Positions 49,725-58,963 of a stretch of DNA of 64,000 bases are shown piece by piece. The stretch spans positions 1 through 64,000 of the forward strand of contig JASBZB010000019.1 in assembly GCA_029983695.1 (NCBI GenBank), read 5' to 3'. Below the pieces are notes generated by a model. The model was not told where the DNA came from, did not search any database, and worked only from the letters and a program-made list of their open reading frames with translations. The DNA is from Lutispora sp003527145 (GTDB lineage: Bacteria > Bacillota > Clostridia > Lutisporales > Lutisporaceae). How positions within the stretch are numbered: the first letter of the stretch is position 1; the number at the start of each line of letters is the position of its first letter. The position numbers and the translations under genes were made by a program.

Positions 49725-50507
49725 TCAGTTATCGGATAAGGAAGCAAAAGCTTTATAAAAGTCATATCCTGCTTTCAATTCCTTTAATAAATCCAATACT
49801 TCATGATTTCCCTTTCTATCGTAAATATCCTTCATTATCAGGAAAGATTTTCTGTAGGCCTTGTCACTGTCCAATGCCATAAAATTTCCGCGCAAATCTT
49901 CCAATGAGTATTCATCCTTAGAGTCCATAAACTGTCCCCATTCGGTGCCGTAAACATTGTATTCCTGGTATAAGGCCAGTCCTTCGGTAAACCATGTTTC
50001 CAGATTTCCTCCCGTCAGCTCGTCCACAACCAAATGAGTATACTCATGAAGAACCGGCCCATTTGTTTCATATTGCTCCAAAGTCAGGTCAAAAGCTTCA
50101 GGCACCACTAAATGAATCACGCCCATATTGTAAAGGCCCATAACAGTTTCTCCGTCCAAAGCCTTATTATAATCCCAAAATGCCTCCATGCTTCCATAGA
50201 CGAATACGGGAATGTTTTTAGTTGGATAATAATTAAATTCTTTTCCCACCAAATCATAGCTTTTTTCCAGCAAGTTTCCTAATTCTTCCACCGTTTTTTC
50301 ATCAGCGCCCCTGCTTTTCAATATAAAGTGAGGTTTATTCACTTCTTCTATGCTGGATGAAAGCTCCGTACTCTTATAGTATTCGAAAACCTTCAAAGCT
50401 TTATAGCCCGTTGACCTTGCAAGAATGTATGTCCTGCCGTCCATTAAAAAAAATAGCGCCAGCAATATTGTCAGCACTATATATGTTTTAAGAAATTTTC
50501 TTTTCAT
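49725..50507 (-). CDS. Membrane-anchored gluzincin peptidase (peptidase MA-like)
   Basis: A 260-residue protein with an N-terminal helix (TYIVLTILLALFFLMDG) and an external domain. The zinc motif HEYTHLVVDELTGG has HExxH, with the third ligand in WFTEGLALYQEY (Glu), the gluzincin pattern of the peptidase MA family. The end carries KAYRKSFLIMKDIYDRKG. The substrate is unknown. It is monocistronic on the minus strand. Confidence 0.8.
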   Translation of the reverse strand: MKRKFLKTYIVLTILLALFFLMDGRTYILARSTGYKALKVFEYYKSTELSSSIEEVNKPHFILKSRGADEKTVEELGNLLEKSYDLVGKEFNYYPTKNIPVFVYGSMEAFWDYNKALDGETVMGLYNMGVIHLVVPEAFDLTLEQYETNGPVLHEYTHLVVDELTGGNLETWFTEGLALYQEYNVYGTEWGQFMDSKDEYSLEDLRGNFMALDSDKAYRKSFLIMKDIYDRKGNHEVLDLLKELKAGYDFYKAFASLSDN

Positions 50508-50582
50508 ATCTGCATCACCACAGATATATTATACAATAAATTTTATGTCAACTTAACTGGTATTTTATAGAGCTTTTTTAGT

Positions 50583-50719
50583 GTCTGCGAGTACTTAAGA
50601 TTTTGAGCAGATTTTTCGTCAGACAAGGCAAATTTTCGAAGGAATACTGGTGGTATTCCAAGAAAATTTAACGCAGTATGACGGAAAATCTGCCAAAAGA
50701 TCAAGTGCAAGTAGACGCT
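50583..50719. repeat. Long imperfect hairpin element (about 137 bp)
   Basis: Complementary blocks nest around the centre. GGAATAC pairs with GTATTCC, AAATTTTC with GAAAATTT, and GCAGATTTTTCGTCA with TGACGGAAAATCTGC, while the outer GTCTGCGAGTACTTAAGATTTT pairs imperfectly with the far end. It looks like a MITE or REP-type element downstream of the zinc-ribbon gene. Confidence 0.65.
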
Positions 50720-50729
50720 AAAAAGGCTC

Positions 50730-50930
50730 TCAGTGGCAGCCTCCGCAAGTTCCGCAGCTTCCGCCGCAGCCTCCCTTTGAAGAGCCACCGGTTTGGCATT
50801 TTCCTTCAAATACCTGTCTTACATTTTTGCTTTGGCATTTGGGGCAAACCACTTTATCTTTATTATATGAGTTCACTATCTCAAAAAATTTTTCACCGCA
50901 ATCATCGCATTTAAAATCCAATGCTGCCAT
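50730..50930 (-). CDS. FmdB-family zinc ribbon protein
   Basis: A 66-residue protein. The N-terminus LDFKCDDCGEKFFEIV, with VVCPKCQSKNVRQVF, forms a CxxC...CxxC zinc ribbon of the FmdB type. The C-terminus is a Gly/Cys-rich tail (GGCGGSCGTCGGCH). AAAGGAGAGG precedes the ATG. Function is unknown; FmdB-like proteins have been proposed as small regulators. Confidence 0.85.
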   Translation of the reverse strand: MAALDFKCDDCGEKFFEIVNSYNKDKVVCPKCQSKNVRQVFEGKCQTGGSSKGGCGGSCGTCGGCH

Positions 50931-51027
50931 GATAATCCTCTCCTTTTGATAAGCTTGATATTATTCACCTATTAATATTTACAGGCATATTATATTATAT
51001 CATTTATTTTTTCGATGGGGGATTTCT

Positions 51028-52137
51028 ATGAAAAAATTTTTTACGTTTACCAGAAGGATCGATCCTGAAATAAAATATGCAATATCTGTCAAGGGTGTGA
51101 AAAATATACCTTTGATTCTTCAGTTGAAGCATTACATAGACAATCCTACCAAAAGAAGATTAAGCCGGATGGGCTTTAAAATTAAATATGAAGTCAATTT
51201 TCTGAAATGTATTTGCGGAAGCTTGCCTGTCAGAAATTTCGACAGCCTTAAAGCTCTCGTAGAAATAAAAAAAATTTTTTATGACGATAAAGCCGAGATC
51301 ATGGGAAGGATCATTCCCCAGTTAGAGAGCGTAAATAGCGGCATCGCCGTACAATCCCGGCTTTTAAACGGCCGGGCCGTATCCATGGCCTTTATAGATA
51401 CAGGTGTAAAGCCCTTGCCGGCTTTCACAAAGCCAAGGCGGAGGATACTTGCTTTTAAGGATTTTATAACGGATAAAAAGGACCCCTTTGATGACAGCGG
51501 CCATGGGACTGCAGCCATAGCAGCCGCATCCGTGCTGGCCGCGGAGGCGGGCATAGTATGTGCCAGGGCCTTCGATATCAGCGGTCATGGATTCTACTCG
51601 GATATCATCGCTTCTATGGATTGGATTTTAGAATTAAAGGAAAAGCATAATATAAGGATTGCGGTATTAAATTTTGGTGCCAAGGTAAAAGATGATGCCT
51701 TTGATATTTTGGCTGCCGCTGCAGAAGCGCTGTGGAAAAGCGGGCTGCTTGTGGTTGCCTGTGCAGGGAACCTGGGTCCGGAAGCCGCTACCATCACAAG
51801 CCCAGGACATAATGCTAAGCTATTGACCATAGGGGCAATGGATACAGGCGGCGAGAAGCCTTCTGTATCCTCCTGGAGCAGCCGGGGCCCCGCATCAGGG
51901 AATATTGACAAGCCGGATCTGGTGATGCCGGGCTGCATCCCTTCAGAAAACCTGATCGGCACATCTGCTTCTGCAAGCATGGTCGCAGGTGTCGCGGCCA
52001 TGCTGTATGAAAAAAAGCCCCAGCTTTCTCCCGATGATGCAAAAAGCTTGCTGAAGGTTTGCTGCGCATCCTTCGGAGCTCTTAAGCAATCACAGGGGAA
52101 AGGCTATATAAAGCTTGAAAAAATAGAGGAGCTATAA
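51028..52137 (+). CDS. Subtilisin-like serine protease (S8 family)
   Basis: A 369-residue protease. An N-terminal region of about 105 residues resembles an inhibitor-type propeptide. The triad is Asp in AFIDTGVKP, His in DDSGHGTAAIAAA and Ser in GTSASASMVAGVAAML. The oxyanion Asn lies in VACAGNLGPEAATITSPG. No signal peptide is visible, so it may be intracellular, like the ISP group. GGGGG precedes the ATG. Confidence 0.93.
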   Translation: MKKFFTFTRRIDPEIKYAISVKGVKNIPLILQLKHYIDNPTKRRLSRMGFKIKYEVNFLKCICGSLPVRNFDSLKALVEIKKIFYDDKAEIMGRIIPQLESVNSGIAVQSRLLNGRAVSMAFIDTGVKPLPAFTKPRRRILAFKDFITDKKDPFDDSGHGTAAIAAASVLAAEAGIVCARAFDISGHGFYSDIIASMDWILELKEKHNIRIAVLNFGAKVKDDAFDILAAAAEALWKSGLLVVACAGNLGPEAATITSPGHNAKLLTIGAMDTGGEKPSVSSWSSRGPASGNIDKPDLVMPGCIPSENLIGTSASASMVAGVAAMLYEKKPQLSPDDAKSLLKVCCASFGALKQSQGKGYIKLEKIEEL

Positions 52138-52150
52138 GTTTGGAGAGCTT

Positions 52151-52169
52151 GGGTATTCCTTTTAGGTCA
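52151..52169. repeat. Dispersed motif GGGTATTCCTTTTAGGTCA
   Basis: Differs by one base from 41291-41309. The surrounding 52138-52378 is G+C-richer, with no frame and several partial inverted repeats. Confidence 0.45.
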
Positions 52170-52379
52170 TGGGGAACGGAAACCACGGAAAGACACGGAA
52201 TTTTGTGAAGAACCTTAGAGTAAGTTAACGAAGCGTAACGGACGCCGAGCAAGCTTTCCAGGTCACGGATGACCTTTGGGAAGCGTAGGGTTTTCTTAGG
52301 CTCAGCTCATAAGGGTCATCAATTTTTATATACTATACTTGACTATATATGGATGCTATTGCTTGTATAGCTAAATAAA

Positions 52380-52416
52380 TGGTATGTATATTTGTATTCA
52401 GATATACATACCATTC
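52380..52416. terminator. 13-bp inverted repeat between converging genes
   Basis: ATGGTATGTATAT and ATATACATACCAT around a short loop, located between the subtilase (plus) and the M23 peptidase (minus). Confidence 0.5.
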
Positions 52417-52460
52417 TACTTATAGCTGCTGTATCAGCAAGCTCTTAACAACAAGTCTTT

Positions 52461-53966
52461 TTATAAATATTTCGTCGGGTTGACCGGACTGCCGTTCTTC
52501 CTTATTTCAAAATGCAGGTGAGGTCCGGTGCTTCTGCCTGTATTTCCTACTGCACCGATGGTTTGTCCCTTATATACTTTATCGCCTACCTTGACGCTTA
52601 TCTTGCTCAAGTGGCCGTAATATGTGACAAAGCCTCCGCCGTGGTCAATCTTTATCAGCTTTCCATAACCTCCGCTTGACCCTGTATAGATTACCTCGCC
52701 TCCATCGGCAGCCTTTACCGGGGTGCCCACGGGAGCTCCAATATCTATTCCTTCATGGAGTCTTCCCCATCTTCTGCCGTATCGGGAGGTTATGCTTCCC
52801 CTGGCAGGGGTAGAAAAAGTTCCGGTGCCTTTTTTAGGAGGAGGAGCCTTGGTACCCTTTACCAAAATCTGATCCTTAGGCTGCTTTATTATTTTCTCCG
52901 ACAAGATAACTCGACCTGTTTCAATGCCGTTGGCCTTGGTCACTTCAGCTTTAATTTCTTTTTCGCCGTATTCACCTTTTACTCTTATTTGAGTCTGGTC
53001 CTTATACATGCTGCTGCTGAGTTCCAGCTTTTGTTCATATGGTATTTTATCGATATATGTAACATCTTCAACAGTTTTCACTCTGATCAAAGATTTTGGG
53101 ACCACTAGGTTTATTTCTTGGCCTATTTTAATCTTTTCCGGGTTTGCTCCGGGATTAGCCTTCTGCAAATCCTCTATACTTATGTCATATTTCCTTGATA
53201 TGCTCCAAAAGCTTTCTCCTGATTCAACCTTATGTACTCGTATTTCGCTGGTGCCCTTTATGATGAAATCCGTCGCATCTCCTGTGCCCATAGAGCTGGA
53301 AGCATCAGCGAACTCTTCCTTGATCTCAACCTTCTCAAAAAAGCTCGTTTCCTTCACTCTGCTGCGATCCAGACCTTTGAGAAAATATTCTTCCACATCC
53401 GATAAAACTTTGTCTGCCTCATCCTTTGTTTTCAAGGTGACTACGGGCTTATCATCCGCATATATTACAGCAGCTTTTACCGCATAGCTCATATGCTTTT
53501 TTAATTGGCCCTCTAATACGCTGCCCTCTAAAAGTTCCTTTTTAGAAGCCTTTATTTTTTCATAGGAGATCTGATCCTTAAAGGCGACTGCCGCATCATT
53601 TTCTTTTTCAAATTCTTGCTTTAAAGCTTCAATAGCAGCTTCTGCTGTTTTCTTATCCTTTACCTTTGCTACTTGTTTTCCATTAATCATTACCCCAAAG
53701 GCCGTATTGGCAAAGATTAAATATGTAATGGTTATCAATATGACAACTAAAGCCCCTCCTGTTGCCATAAACCTTTTGGTGTTGACCACTTTCATAGTAA
53801 ATTTTTTATTGCCTGTGGCCGGCTTTATATTAAACTTAGACAAAGTCTTTTTTATGTCTAGCTTTGACATGCTTCCTTCGGATTTCGCAAACCATTCGGA
53901 TGCGTGCTGTTTCAGGTTTTTAATCTTCTGCTTCAACTTAGTAAAATTATCCCCGTCTCCCCCCAT
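52461..53966 (-). CDS. LysM-G5-M23 peptidoglycan endopeptidase
   Basis: A 501-residue protein. One helix near residues 70-90 (FMATGGALVVILITITYLIF) acts as anchor or uncleaved signal. A helical/beta region of about 150 residues follows. A LysM domain (HKVESGESFWSISRKYDISI) starts near 245, a G5 domain (VEDVTYIDKIPYEQKLELSS) near 305, and an M23 domain near 400 (RLHEGIDIGAPVGTPV, YYGHLSKI, TGPHLHFEIRKNG) with all zinc ligands. It resembles the spore- or wall-associated YgaK/YunA-type endopeptidases of Clostridia. ATG at 53966 follows AAGGAGATG; a TTG precedes it by one codon. Confidence 0.93.
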   Translation of the reverse strand: MGGDGDNFTKLKQKIKNLKQHASEWFAKSEGSMSKLDIKKTLSKFNIKPATGNKKFTMKVVNTKRFMATGGALVVILITITYLIFANTAFGVMINGKQVAKVKDKKTAEAAIEALKQEFEKENDAAVAFKDQISYEKIKASKKELLEGSVLEGQLKKHMSYAVKAAVIYADDKPVVTLKTKDEADKVLSDVEEYFLKGLDRSRVKETSFFEKVEIKEEFADASSSMGTGDATDFIIKGTSEIRVHKVESGESFWSISRKYDISIEDLQKANPGANPEKIKIGQEINLVVPKSLIRVKTVEDVTYIDKIPYEQKLELSSSMYKDQTQIRVKGEYGEKEIKAEVTKANGIETGRVILSEKIIKQPKDQILVKGTKAPPPKKGTGTFSTPARGSITSRYGRRWGRLHEGIDIGAPVGTPVKAADGGEVIYTGSSGGYGKLIKIDHGGGFVTYYGHLSKISVKVGDKVYKGQTIGAVGNTGRSTGPHLHFEIRKNGSPVNPTKYL

Positions 53967-54219
53967 CAATGCATCTCCTTCCTTAACATCGCTCTTTATA
54001 TTTTATACCATACAAGCTTGTTATTCAACCAAATATTAACGTAAAAATCTTCCTGCTTGTCTATATAATATTCTTTATTTCTTGAAATTATACCCTTTGG
54101 TATTATTTCACATATAAAGGTAATGCAGCATTATCTTATCGATGTTATGAAAGTGCCTGATTTTAGAGGATATGAATAAAATTTTACATATCAGCATTAC
54201 ATGTCTGAATCCGCTATAA

Positions 54220-54360
54220 CTTAACTCGTTGTTCTGGCTGATAAAAGAGTATTTTGTGAAGAGGCTTAGCGTTTGTTAGTTTTGACGCAGCCCTATACAA
54301 GCTTACAAAGTCTTAGCCTTGAAGCTTTATACTTGTTATCATCTAGAACAACAGATTAAT
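54220..54360. repeat. Dispersed inverted-repeat element, copy 3
   Basis: CTTAACTCGTTGTTCTGGCTGATAA pairs with TTATCATCTAGAACAACAGATTAA at the other end (one mismatch and one G-U in the inner 14 bp). The 3' segment from CCCTATACAAGCTTACAAAG through CTTAGCCTTGAAGCTTTATACTTG matches copy 1. It lies in 53967-54417, which has no gene. Confidence 0.75.
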
Positions 54361-54417
54361 TAGAAGCTTCAGACATGCTGCTGTATCATAGAGATGAAAT
54401 AGATAAAATACTATAAA

Positions 54418-54795
54418 TTATTTGATTCTTGCTATGGCTTCAATCTCAATTTGGGCGCCCTTGGGAATAGCAGCTACCTGTACGCATGAACGTGCAGGAG
54501 CAGACCCACCGAAGAATTCCGCATAAGCTTCATTAACTGCAGCAAAATTAGATAGATCTGCTACAAAAATTGTTGTCTTGATGACCTTGCTAAGTCCTGT
54601 TCCTGCTTCTTCGAGGATTGCGCCGATATTTCTTATGCACTGACGCGTCAATTCTTTGATGTCACCTTCTGCAAAATTTCCTGTTGCAGGATTAATCGGA
54701 AGCTGTCCTGATACAAAAACCAAATTGTCAACAACAACCCCTTGGGAATATGGGCCTATAGCCGCTGGTGCATTATTTGTTTTTATACTTGCCAT
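54418..54795 (-). CDS. ridA: RidA family enamine/imine deaminase
   Basis: A 125-residue protein of the YjgF/YER057c/UK114 family. Motifs are IGPYSQGVVVDNLVFVSGQ and APARSCVQVAAIPKGAQIEIEAIARI, including the active-site Arg of the PARS loop. The trimeric enzyme hydrolyses reactive enamines and imines released by PLP enzymes. ATG at 54795 follows AAAGGATG. It closes a minus-strand cluster that begins with a PLP aminotransferase, which fits a protective role. Confidence 0.95.
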   Translation of the reverse strand: MASIKTNNAPAAIGPYSQGVVVDNLVFVSGQLPINPATGNFAEGDIKELTRQCIRNIGAILEEAGTGLSKVIKTTIFVADLSNFAAVNEAYAEFFGGSAPARSCVQVAAIPKGAQIEIEAIARIK

Positions 54796-54868
54796 AATAT
54801 ACATCCTTTACTTTTTTATTTTAAAGCATTATGCTTTAATGTGTTCTTAATACAATGAATATATGCTT

Positions 54869-56152
54869 CTATACAAGCATTAGCTTTTCCTGCCGCCCAT
54901 CAAGGAAATCAACGGTGCCATCCTTGCAGATATCTTCCTCAAGATACATAAATACAAGCTGGCCATCCCAAAGCTTGATATTGTCGGAAACATTAAGTTC
55001 CAACGCGTAGCAGGTCTTGTCTTCGATGGGTCTTTCCCCGGCACCGGGAATAAGCTCCTGTTTGCCATACTGGCCTATCCTGGGGCCTGAGCCATGGCCA
55101 AATGTACCCAGGGGATGGGTATATATCATGGGGTTAATGCCCTCAGCTTTAGCAGTATTGATAGAATTAAAGAATGCATCATTTCCCGTTGCACAGACCT
55201 TTATGTTCTCTCTAACTATATCCTGGAGCCTGTTTCCTTTAGCAAGAAGGTCCTCGAATTCCTTGGGAGCCTCTGTTTCTCCATCCTTGAGTATATAGGC
55301 CACCCATTGCATGTCTGTATGCAGCTGCACATAAATACCGTTTATGCCTACATCACAATGAATAAGATCCCCGGGAAGGATAACTTCGTTGAACATTCGG
55401 GAAACATTGCTGCCTTTGCGCTGAAGGTCAATATCTGGTCCAAACCAATAGAGAAATCCCAGACGGTTGATAACATCACGCATGAACCACTCAATATCAG
55501 TTGTTGTGGTTTCGCCTACTTTAATGAACTGTTTAGAGAAAGAGTAGTTAACGATATCATGTGTTATGTTGACAAGTGTCTTCATCGTTTCTTTCTCCAT
55601 AGGAGAAACTCTCTGGAGCCAGCGTACTGTAAGAGGTTCACCATCGCAGAGCTTTGCAGCGTTTTCCCCGAGAGCATCTTTCAATTGCTCATACATTGTG
55701 GAGGAAAGACCATCACAAAAGCCATCTATTAAACTCCTGTTAAGAGCTATCTTTGAAGGATTGCATTCCTTGACAATTCTGCCGATGGCTTCCCAGACAC
55801 TTTCATTTGCCCCCTGCACTCTTTCGTAAATGCTTTCCATCTCGGAAGAATATGAGCCTATTACCATCTTGCGGATGGCACCATTTTCTTTATTACGATG
55901 GAATGCAAGTATTCCGATCCTTCTTGAATCATACATATCCCATGGATATAGTGTTTTAAGTATGGGATCTTTACAATTTTCTCTTGCTGCTATTATCCAG
56001 AAGTCCATTCCGGATTTCTCCATTGCCCATGGTAGTATGACCTCAAGTCTTTCCTTCAGGATCCTTGTGCTCAATTCAGCCTGTTTTTTTATGGGCAAAA
56101 GACCGGCAGCCTCCATTTTTGCTTCAATTGTTTTCATTAAGGCTTCGTGCAT
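54869..56152 (-). CDS. M24 family metallopeptidase (Xaa-Pro peptidase-like)
   Basis: A 427-residue pita-bread-fold protein. The dimetal ligands can be traced as Asp in LIHCDVGINGIY, Asp in QLHTDMQWVAY, His in GTFGHGSGPRIG, Glu in CYALELNVSD and Glu in FMYLEEDICK. The N-terminal third is a creatinase-type domain. Several positions around the ligands differ from classical PepQ, so the substrate may be an unusual peptide or amide. ATG at 56152 is preferred over the GTG at 56164. It is adjacent to a second M24 gene 22 bases away. Confidence 0.85.
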   Translation of the reverse strand: MHEALMKTIEAKMEAAGLLPIKKQAELSTRILKERLEVILPWAMEKSGMDFWIIAARENCKDPILKTLYPWDMYDSRRIGILAFHRNKENGAIRKMVIGSYSSEMESIYERVQGANESVWEAIGRIVKECNPSKIALNRSLIDGFCDGLSSTMYEQLKDALGENAAKLCDGEPLTVRWLQRVSPMEKETMKTLVNITHDIVNYSFSKQFIKVGETTTTDIEWFMRDVINRLGFLYWFGPDIDLQRKGSNVSRMFNEVILPGDLIHCDVGINGIYVQLHTDMQWVAYILKDGETEAPKEFEDLLAKGNRLQDIVRENIKVCATGNDAFFNSINTAKAEGINPMIYTHPLGTFGHGSGPRIGQYGKQELIPGAGERPIEDKTCYALELNVSDNIKLWDGQLVFMYLEEDICKDGTVDFLDGRQEKLMLV

Positions 56153-56173
56153 TTTCAAATACACTCCTTTTAA

Positions 56174-57241
56174 TTAAATTTCTATAAGATCTTTACAGGC
56201 GCCTGTAAGGTTAATACATCCATTTTCGGTTATTATTATATCATCCTCTATTCGTACGCCGCCCCAACCGGGAATATATATGCCAGGCTCCACAGTCATT
56301 GTCATCCCCGGCTTCAAGGTAATATCACCCTGGGTGTTTTGAGCGAAGCGCGGAGCTTCGTGTATATCCAAACCAAAGCTGTGACCCAGACCGTGCCCGA
56401 AATATTTGCCATAGCCGGCTTTTTCTATGACATCGCGGGCAGCTTTATCCGCCTGTCGTCCGGTTATACCTGCTCTCACCATATTTATTGCAGCTTGCTG
56501 TGCAGAATGAACTATGGAGTATATTTCTTTTTGTTTAGCATTAGCCTTGCCCAGGCATACGGTGCGTGTAACGTCCGACCAGTATCCGCCGCAGTTACAT
56601 CCAAAGTCCATCGTTATAAAATCGCCGTTTCTCACCTTGCGTGCACCTGCAATGCCGTGTGGCAATGAACCGTGCTCGCCGCTCGCCACAATAAATCTTT
56701 CAGCCATCCTCTCAACTTCCGGGAACTTTCGCATATAGCTTTGCAGCTCCAAGTCTATTTCCGCTTCTGTCATACCCTCGCGTATCTGTGTGATGACATG
56801 CTCAAAGGCAAGATCGGTTATCTCGCAGGCGCGCCGTATTCTGGAAAGCTCTGCATCATCCTTTATCATTCGAAGATTAACTATTTGATCATCTATGCCT
56901 GACAATATTTGTACGCCGCTGATAATGCGAAGAGCGTCAGCAAAGCGCAGCGTCATGAAGTCTCTCTCCACTCCCAGCTTGCCTATTTTTTTCTCCTTCA
57001 AATAAGCAAGTACATCATCCTCACCTTTTATAGGTATGATCTCATATCCGTTACATTCACCCTGAGCCTGTTCTATATAGCGAAAATCCGAAAAAAAATT
57101 TTTTGAGATTGGAGTTATAAGTACATAGCCTGCGCTGCCTGTAAAACCGCTTAAATATCTCCTATTTGCAGGGCAGTATATAAGTGCGGCATCAAGATCC
57201 GCTTCTGCTGCAAATTTCTGCACATAGTTACTTTTTCTCAT
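56174..57241 (-). CDS. Xaa-Pro aminopeptidase/dipeptidase (M24B)
   Basis: A 355-residue enzyme. A creatinase N domain (residues 1-125) precedes an M24 catalytic domain. All five metal ligands are present: Asp in ITMDFGCNCGG, Asp in YWSDVTRTVCLG, His in FGHGLGHSFGLDIHE, Glu in TMTVEPGIYIPG and Glu in GVRIEDDIIIT. It would cut the bond before proline in short peptides taken up by the transporter upstream. The strand order is binding protein, this gene, second M24 gene, ridA. Confidence 0.94.
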   Translation of the reverse strand: MRKSNYVQKFAAEADLDAALIYCPANRRYLSGFTGSAGYVLITPISKNFFSDFRYIEQAQGECNGYEIIPIKGEDDVLAYLKEKKIGKLGVERDFMTLRFADALRIISGVQILSGIDDQIVNLRMIKDDAELSRIRRACEITDLAFEHVITQIREGMTEAEIDLELQSYMRKFPEVERMAERFIVASGEHGSLPHGIAGARKVRNGDFITMDFGCNCGGYWSDVTRTVCLGKANAKQKEIYSIVHSAQQAAINMVRAGITGRQADKAARDVIEKAGYGKYFGHGLGHSFGLDIHEAPRFAQNTQGDITLKPGMTMTVEPGIYIPGWGGVRIEDDIIITENGCINLTGACKDLIEI

Positions 57242-57306
57242 TTTATCACCTTTCCATGCTGACTCTCAACTACAAGCCTTTGCCTATACCGGCCCCGCAA
57301 GATAGG

Positions 57307-57333
57307 AAGCCCCCGCCCAAATGGGGGGGAGCT
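57307..57333. terminator. G+C-rich hairpin between the binding protein and peptidase genes
   Basis: AGCCCCCGCCC-AAAT-GGGGGGGAGCT forms a strong stem. It may partly terminate the transcript or protect the upstream mRNA, so that the binding protein is made in excess. Confidence 0.55.
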
Positions 57334-57352
57334 GTGTTTATACAAGATAATT

Positions 57353-58900
57353 TTAGAAGTAGAAATCCTCAATCTTGAGCTGACCGTCGTCATATACACC
57401 AAATCCTTGAATATTGGCATTGTATACTACGACTTCTTCAGGGCACTGGAGGAATACGCAGGGGACTTCTTCCCAAACTATTTCTTGGGCCTCAAAATAT
57501 GCATTTTTCCTGACCTCCGGATCTGTGGAGGAACGGCCAAGTTGCAGAAGCTCATCGACCTTCTTATTTGTATAGAAGGACATGTTGCCGCCTGCTCCAT
57601 GCATAGAAGAGTGGAAAGAGGCATAAAGAGAATAATCCGGATCTCCTGTATCCGATGTCCAGCCAAGCCCGAACATCTCAAGATTGCCTCCGATTACCTT
57701 ATCAATAAATGCGCCGCGTTCAAGGGTCTCGATATTGACCTTTACTCCTATTTCTGATAACTGTGCCTGAGCCATTTCAGCAGTATCAAGGCGTTCCTGG
57801 TTTTGATCACATGAGATAGTAATTTCAAGACCATTTGGATATCCAGCCTCTGCCAAGAGGGCTTTTGCCTTCTCAATGTTGTATTCGTGAGGAGCCAGCT
57901 TATCATTAAAGGACCATACAACACTGCTCATAGGAGCAGACGCAATTGATCCGACACCTTGATAAACAACGTTGAAAATAGCTTCCTTATTTATTGCCAT
58001 ATTGATAGCCTGTCTTACCTTGATGTTATCAAAAGGAGCTTTTTTGCAATTGAAGCAAAGGAAGTTGATTCTGGAAGCCTGGCGCCTGAATACCTTGACA
58101 TCTTTATTTGACTCAAGACGGCTAAGCTCGGAAGCCTGCACATCAATAGAAACATCTATCCCTCCTGTTTCAACTTCGATGGAACGGCTTGCGATCTCAG
58201 GTATGCTTCTAAATACCACATTCTTTATTTTAGGTTTATTACCCCAGTAATCTTCGTTGGCTATAAGGTCTATGCGGTCACCGGTTGTCCAGCTTACAAA
58301 CTTGTAAGGGCCTGTTCCTACAGGATTCTGACCGACCTTATCTCCTGCCTCTGTATAAGCTTTCTCATTTACAATTGACATAACAACGTGACCAAGGTGG
58401 TTTAGAATAGGTCCAAATGGCTCAGTCATCTTCATTTCAAAGGTGTAATCATCGATAACCTTAGATTTTTCAAAGTCGATGGTTGCTCTGATAGATTCAG
58501 CATGGGGAGATTGAGCAATTTGGGAAAAAGAGAAGGCTACATCGCTTGCTTTAAACTCCTCACCGTTATGGAACTTAACGCCCTTTCTCAGGTGAAAGAT
58601 ATAGGTTGTGTCATCAACAATTTCCCAGCTCTCTGCAAGGCCCGGTGCTACGTTGCCCTCATCATCACGAGTAACAAGGGTATCAAAAATGCAGCTTGCC
58701 ACACGTCCTGCAGGGGAATCTGTCGTACCGTAAGGATCAAGGGATTTGGCATCTGCTCCCTGAGCAATTATGATTGTATCTTTTACTTCTTTGGGAGTAT
58801 CAGTGCCGGAATCAGGTGCATTTGTCTTTGCACTGCAGCCTGCCGTCAATACCATGGCAATGGCAAGCATGACTGCAAGTACGTTTCTGAACTTTTTCAT
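57353..58900 (-). CDS. Peptide ABC transporter substrate-binding lipoprotein
   Basis: A 515-residue SBP family 5 lipoprotein. The lipobox LTAGC puts the lipid Cys near residue 22. Typical blocks are AKSLDPYGTTDSPAGRVASCIF, LAESWEIVDDTTYIFHLRKGVKFHNGE and GTGPYKFVSWTTGD. It binds short peptides outside the membrane and delivers them to the DppB/C-like permease. ATG at 58900 follows AAAAGGAG. It lies downstream of the ATPase genes. Confidence 0.95.
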   Translation of the reverse strand: MKKFRNVLAVMLAIAMVLTAGCSAKTNAPDSGTDTPKEVKDTIIIAQGADAKSLDPYGTTDSPAGRVASCIFDTLVTRDDEGNVAPGLAESWEIVDDTTYIFHLRKGVKFHNGEEFKASDVAFSFSQIAQSPHAESIRATIDFEKSKVIDDYTFEMKMTEPFGPILNHLGHVVMSIVNEKAYTEAGDKVGQNPVGTGPYKFVSWTTGDRIDLIANEDYWGNKPKIKNVVFRSIPEIASRSIEVETGGIDVSIDVQASELSRLESNKDVKVFRRQASRINFLCFNCKKAPFDNIKVRQAINMAINKEAIFNVVYQGVGSIASAPMSSVVWSFNDKLAPHEYNIEKAKALLAEAGYPNGLEITISCDQNQERLDTAEMAQAQLSEIGVKVNIETLERGAFIDKVIGGNLEMFGLGWTSDTGDPDYSLYASFHSSMHGAGGNMSFYTNKKVDELLQLGRSSTDPEVRKNAYFEAQEIVWEEVPCVFLQCPEEVVVYNANIQGFGVYDDGQLKIEDFYF

Positions 58901-58963
58901 ATACATTCTCCTTTTCATTTTTAGTATTTATAAAACAGCCTTGTATGCTGGTTTAATAAAAAA

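Noticed and set aside
50543..50809. 88-codon minus-strand frame overlapping the zinc ribbon gene
   Set aside because: It runs through the long hairpin element and overlaps the recognisable FmdB gene in another frame.
55094..55732. 212-codon plus-strand frame
   Set aside because: Antisense to the M24 peptidase, with no ribosome binding site and biased composition typical of a shadow frame.
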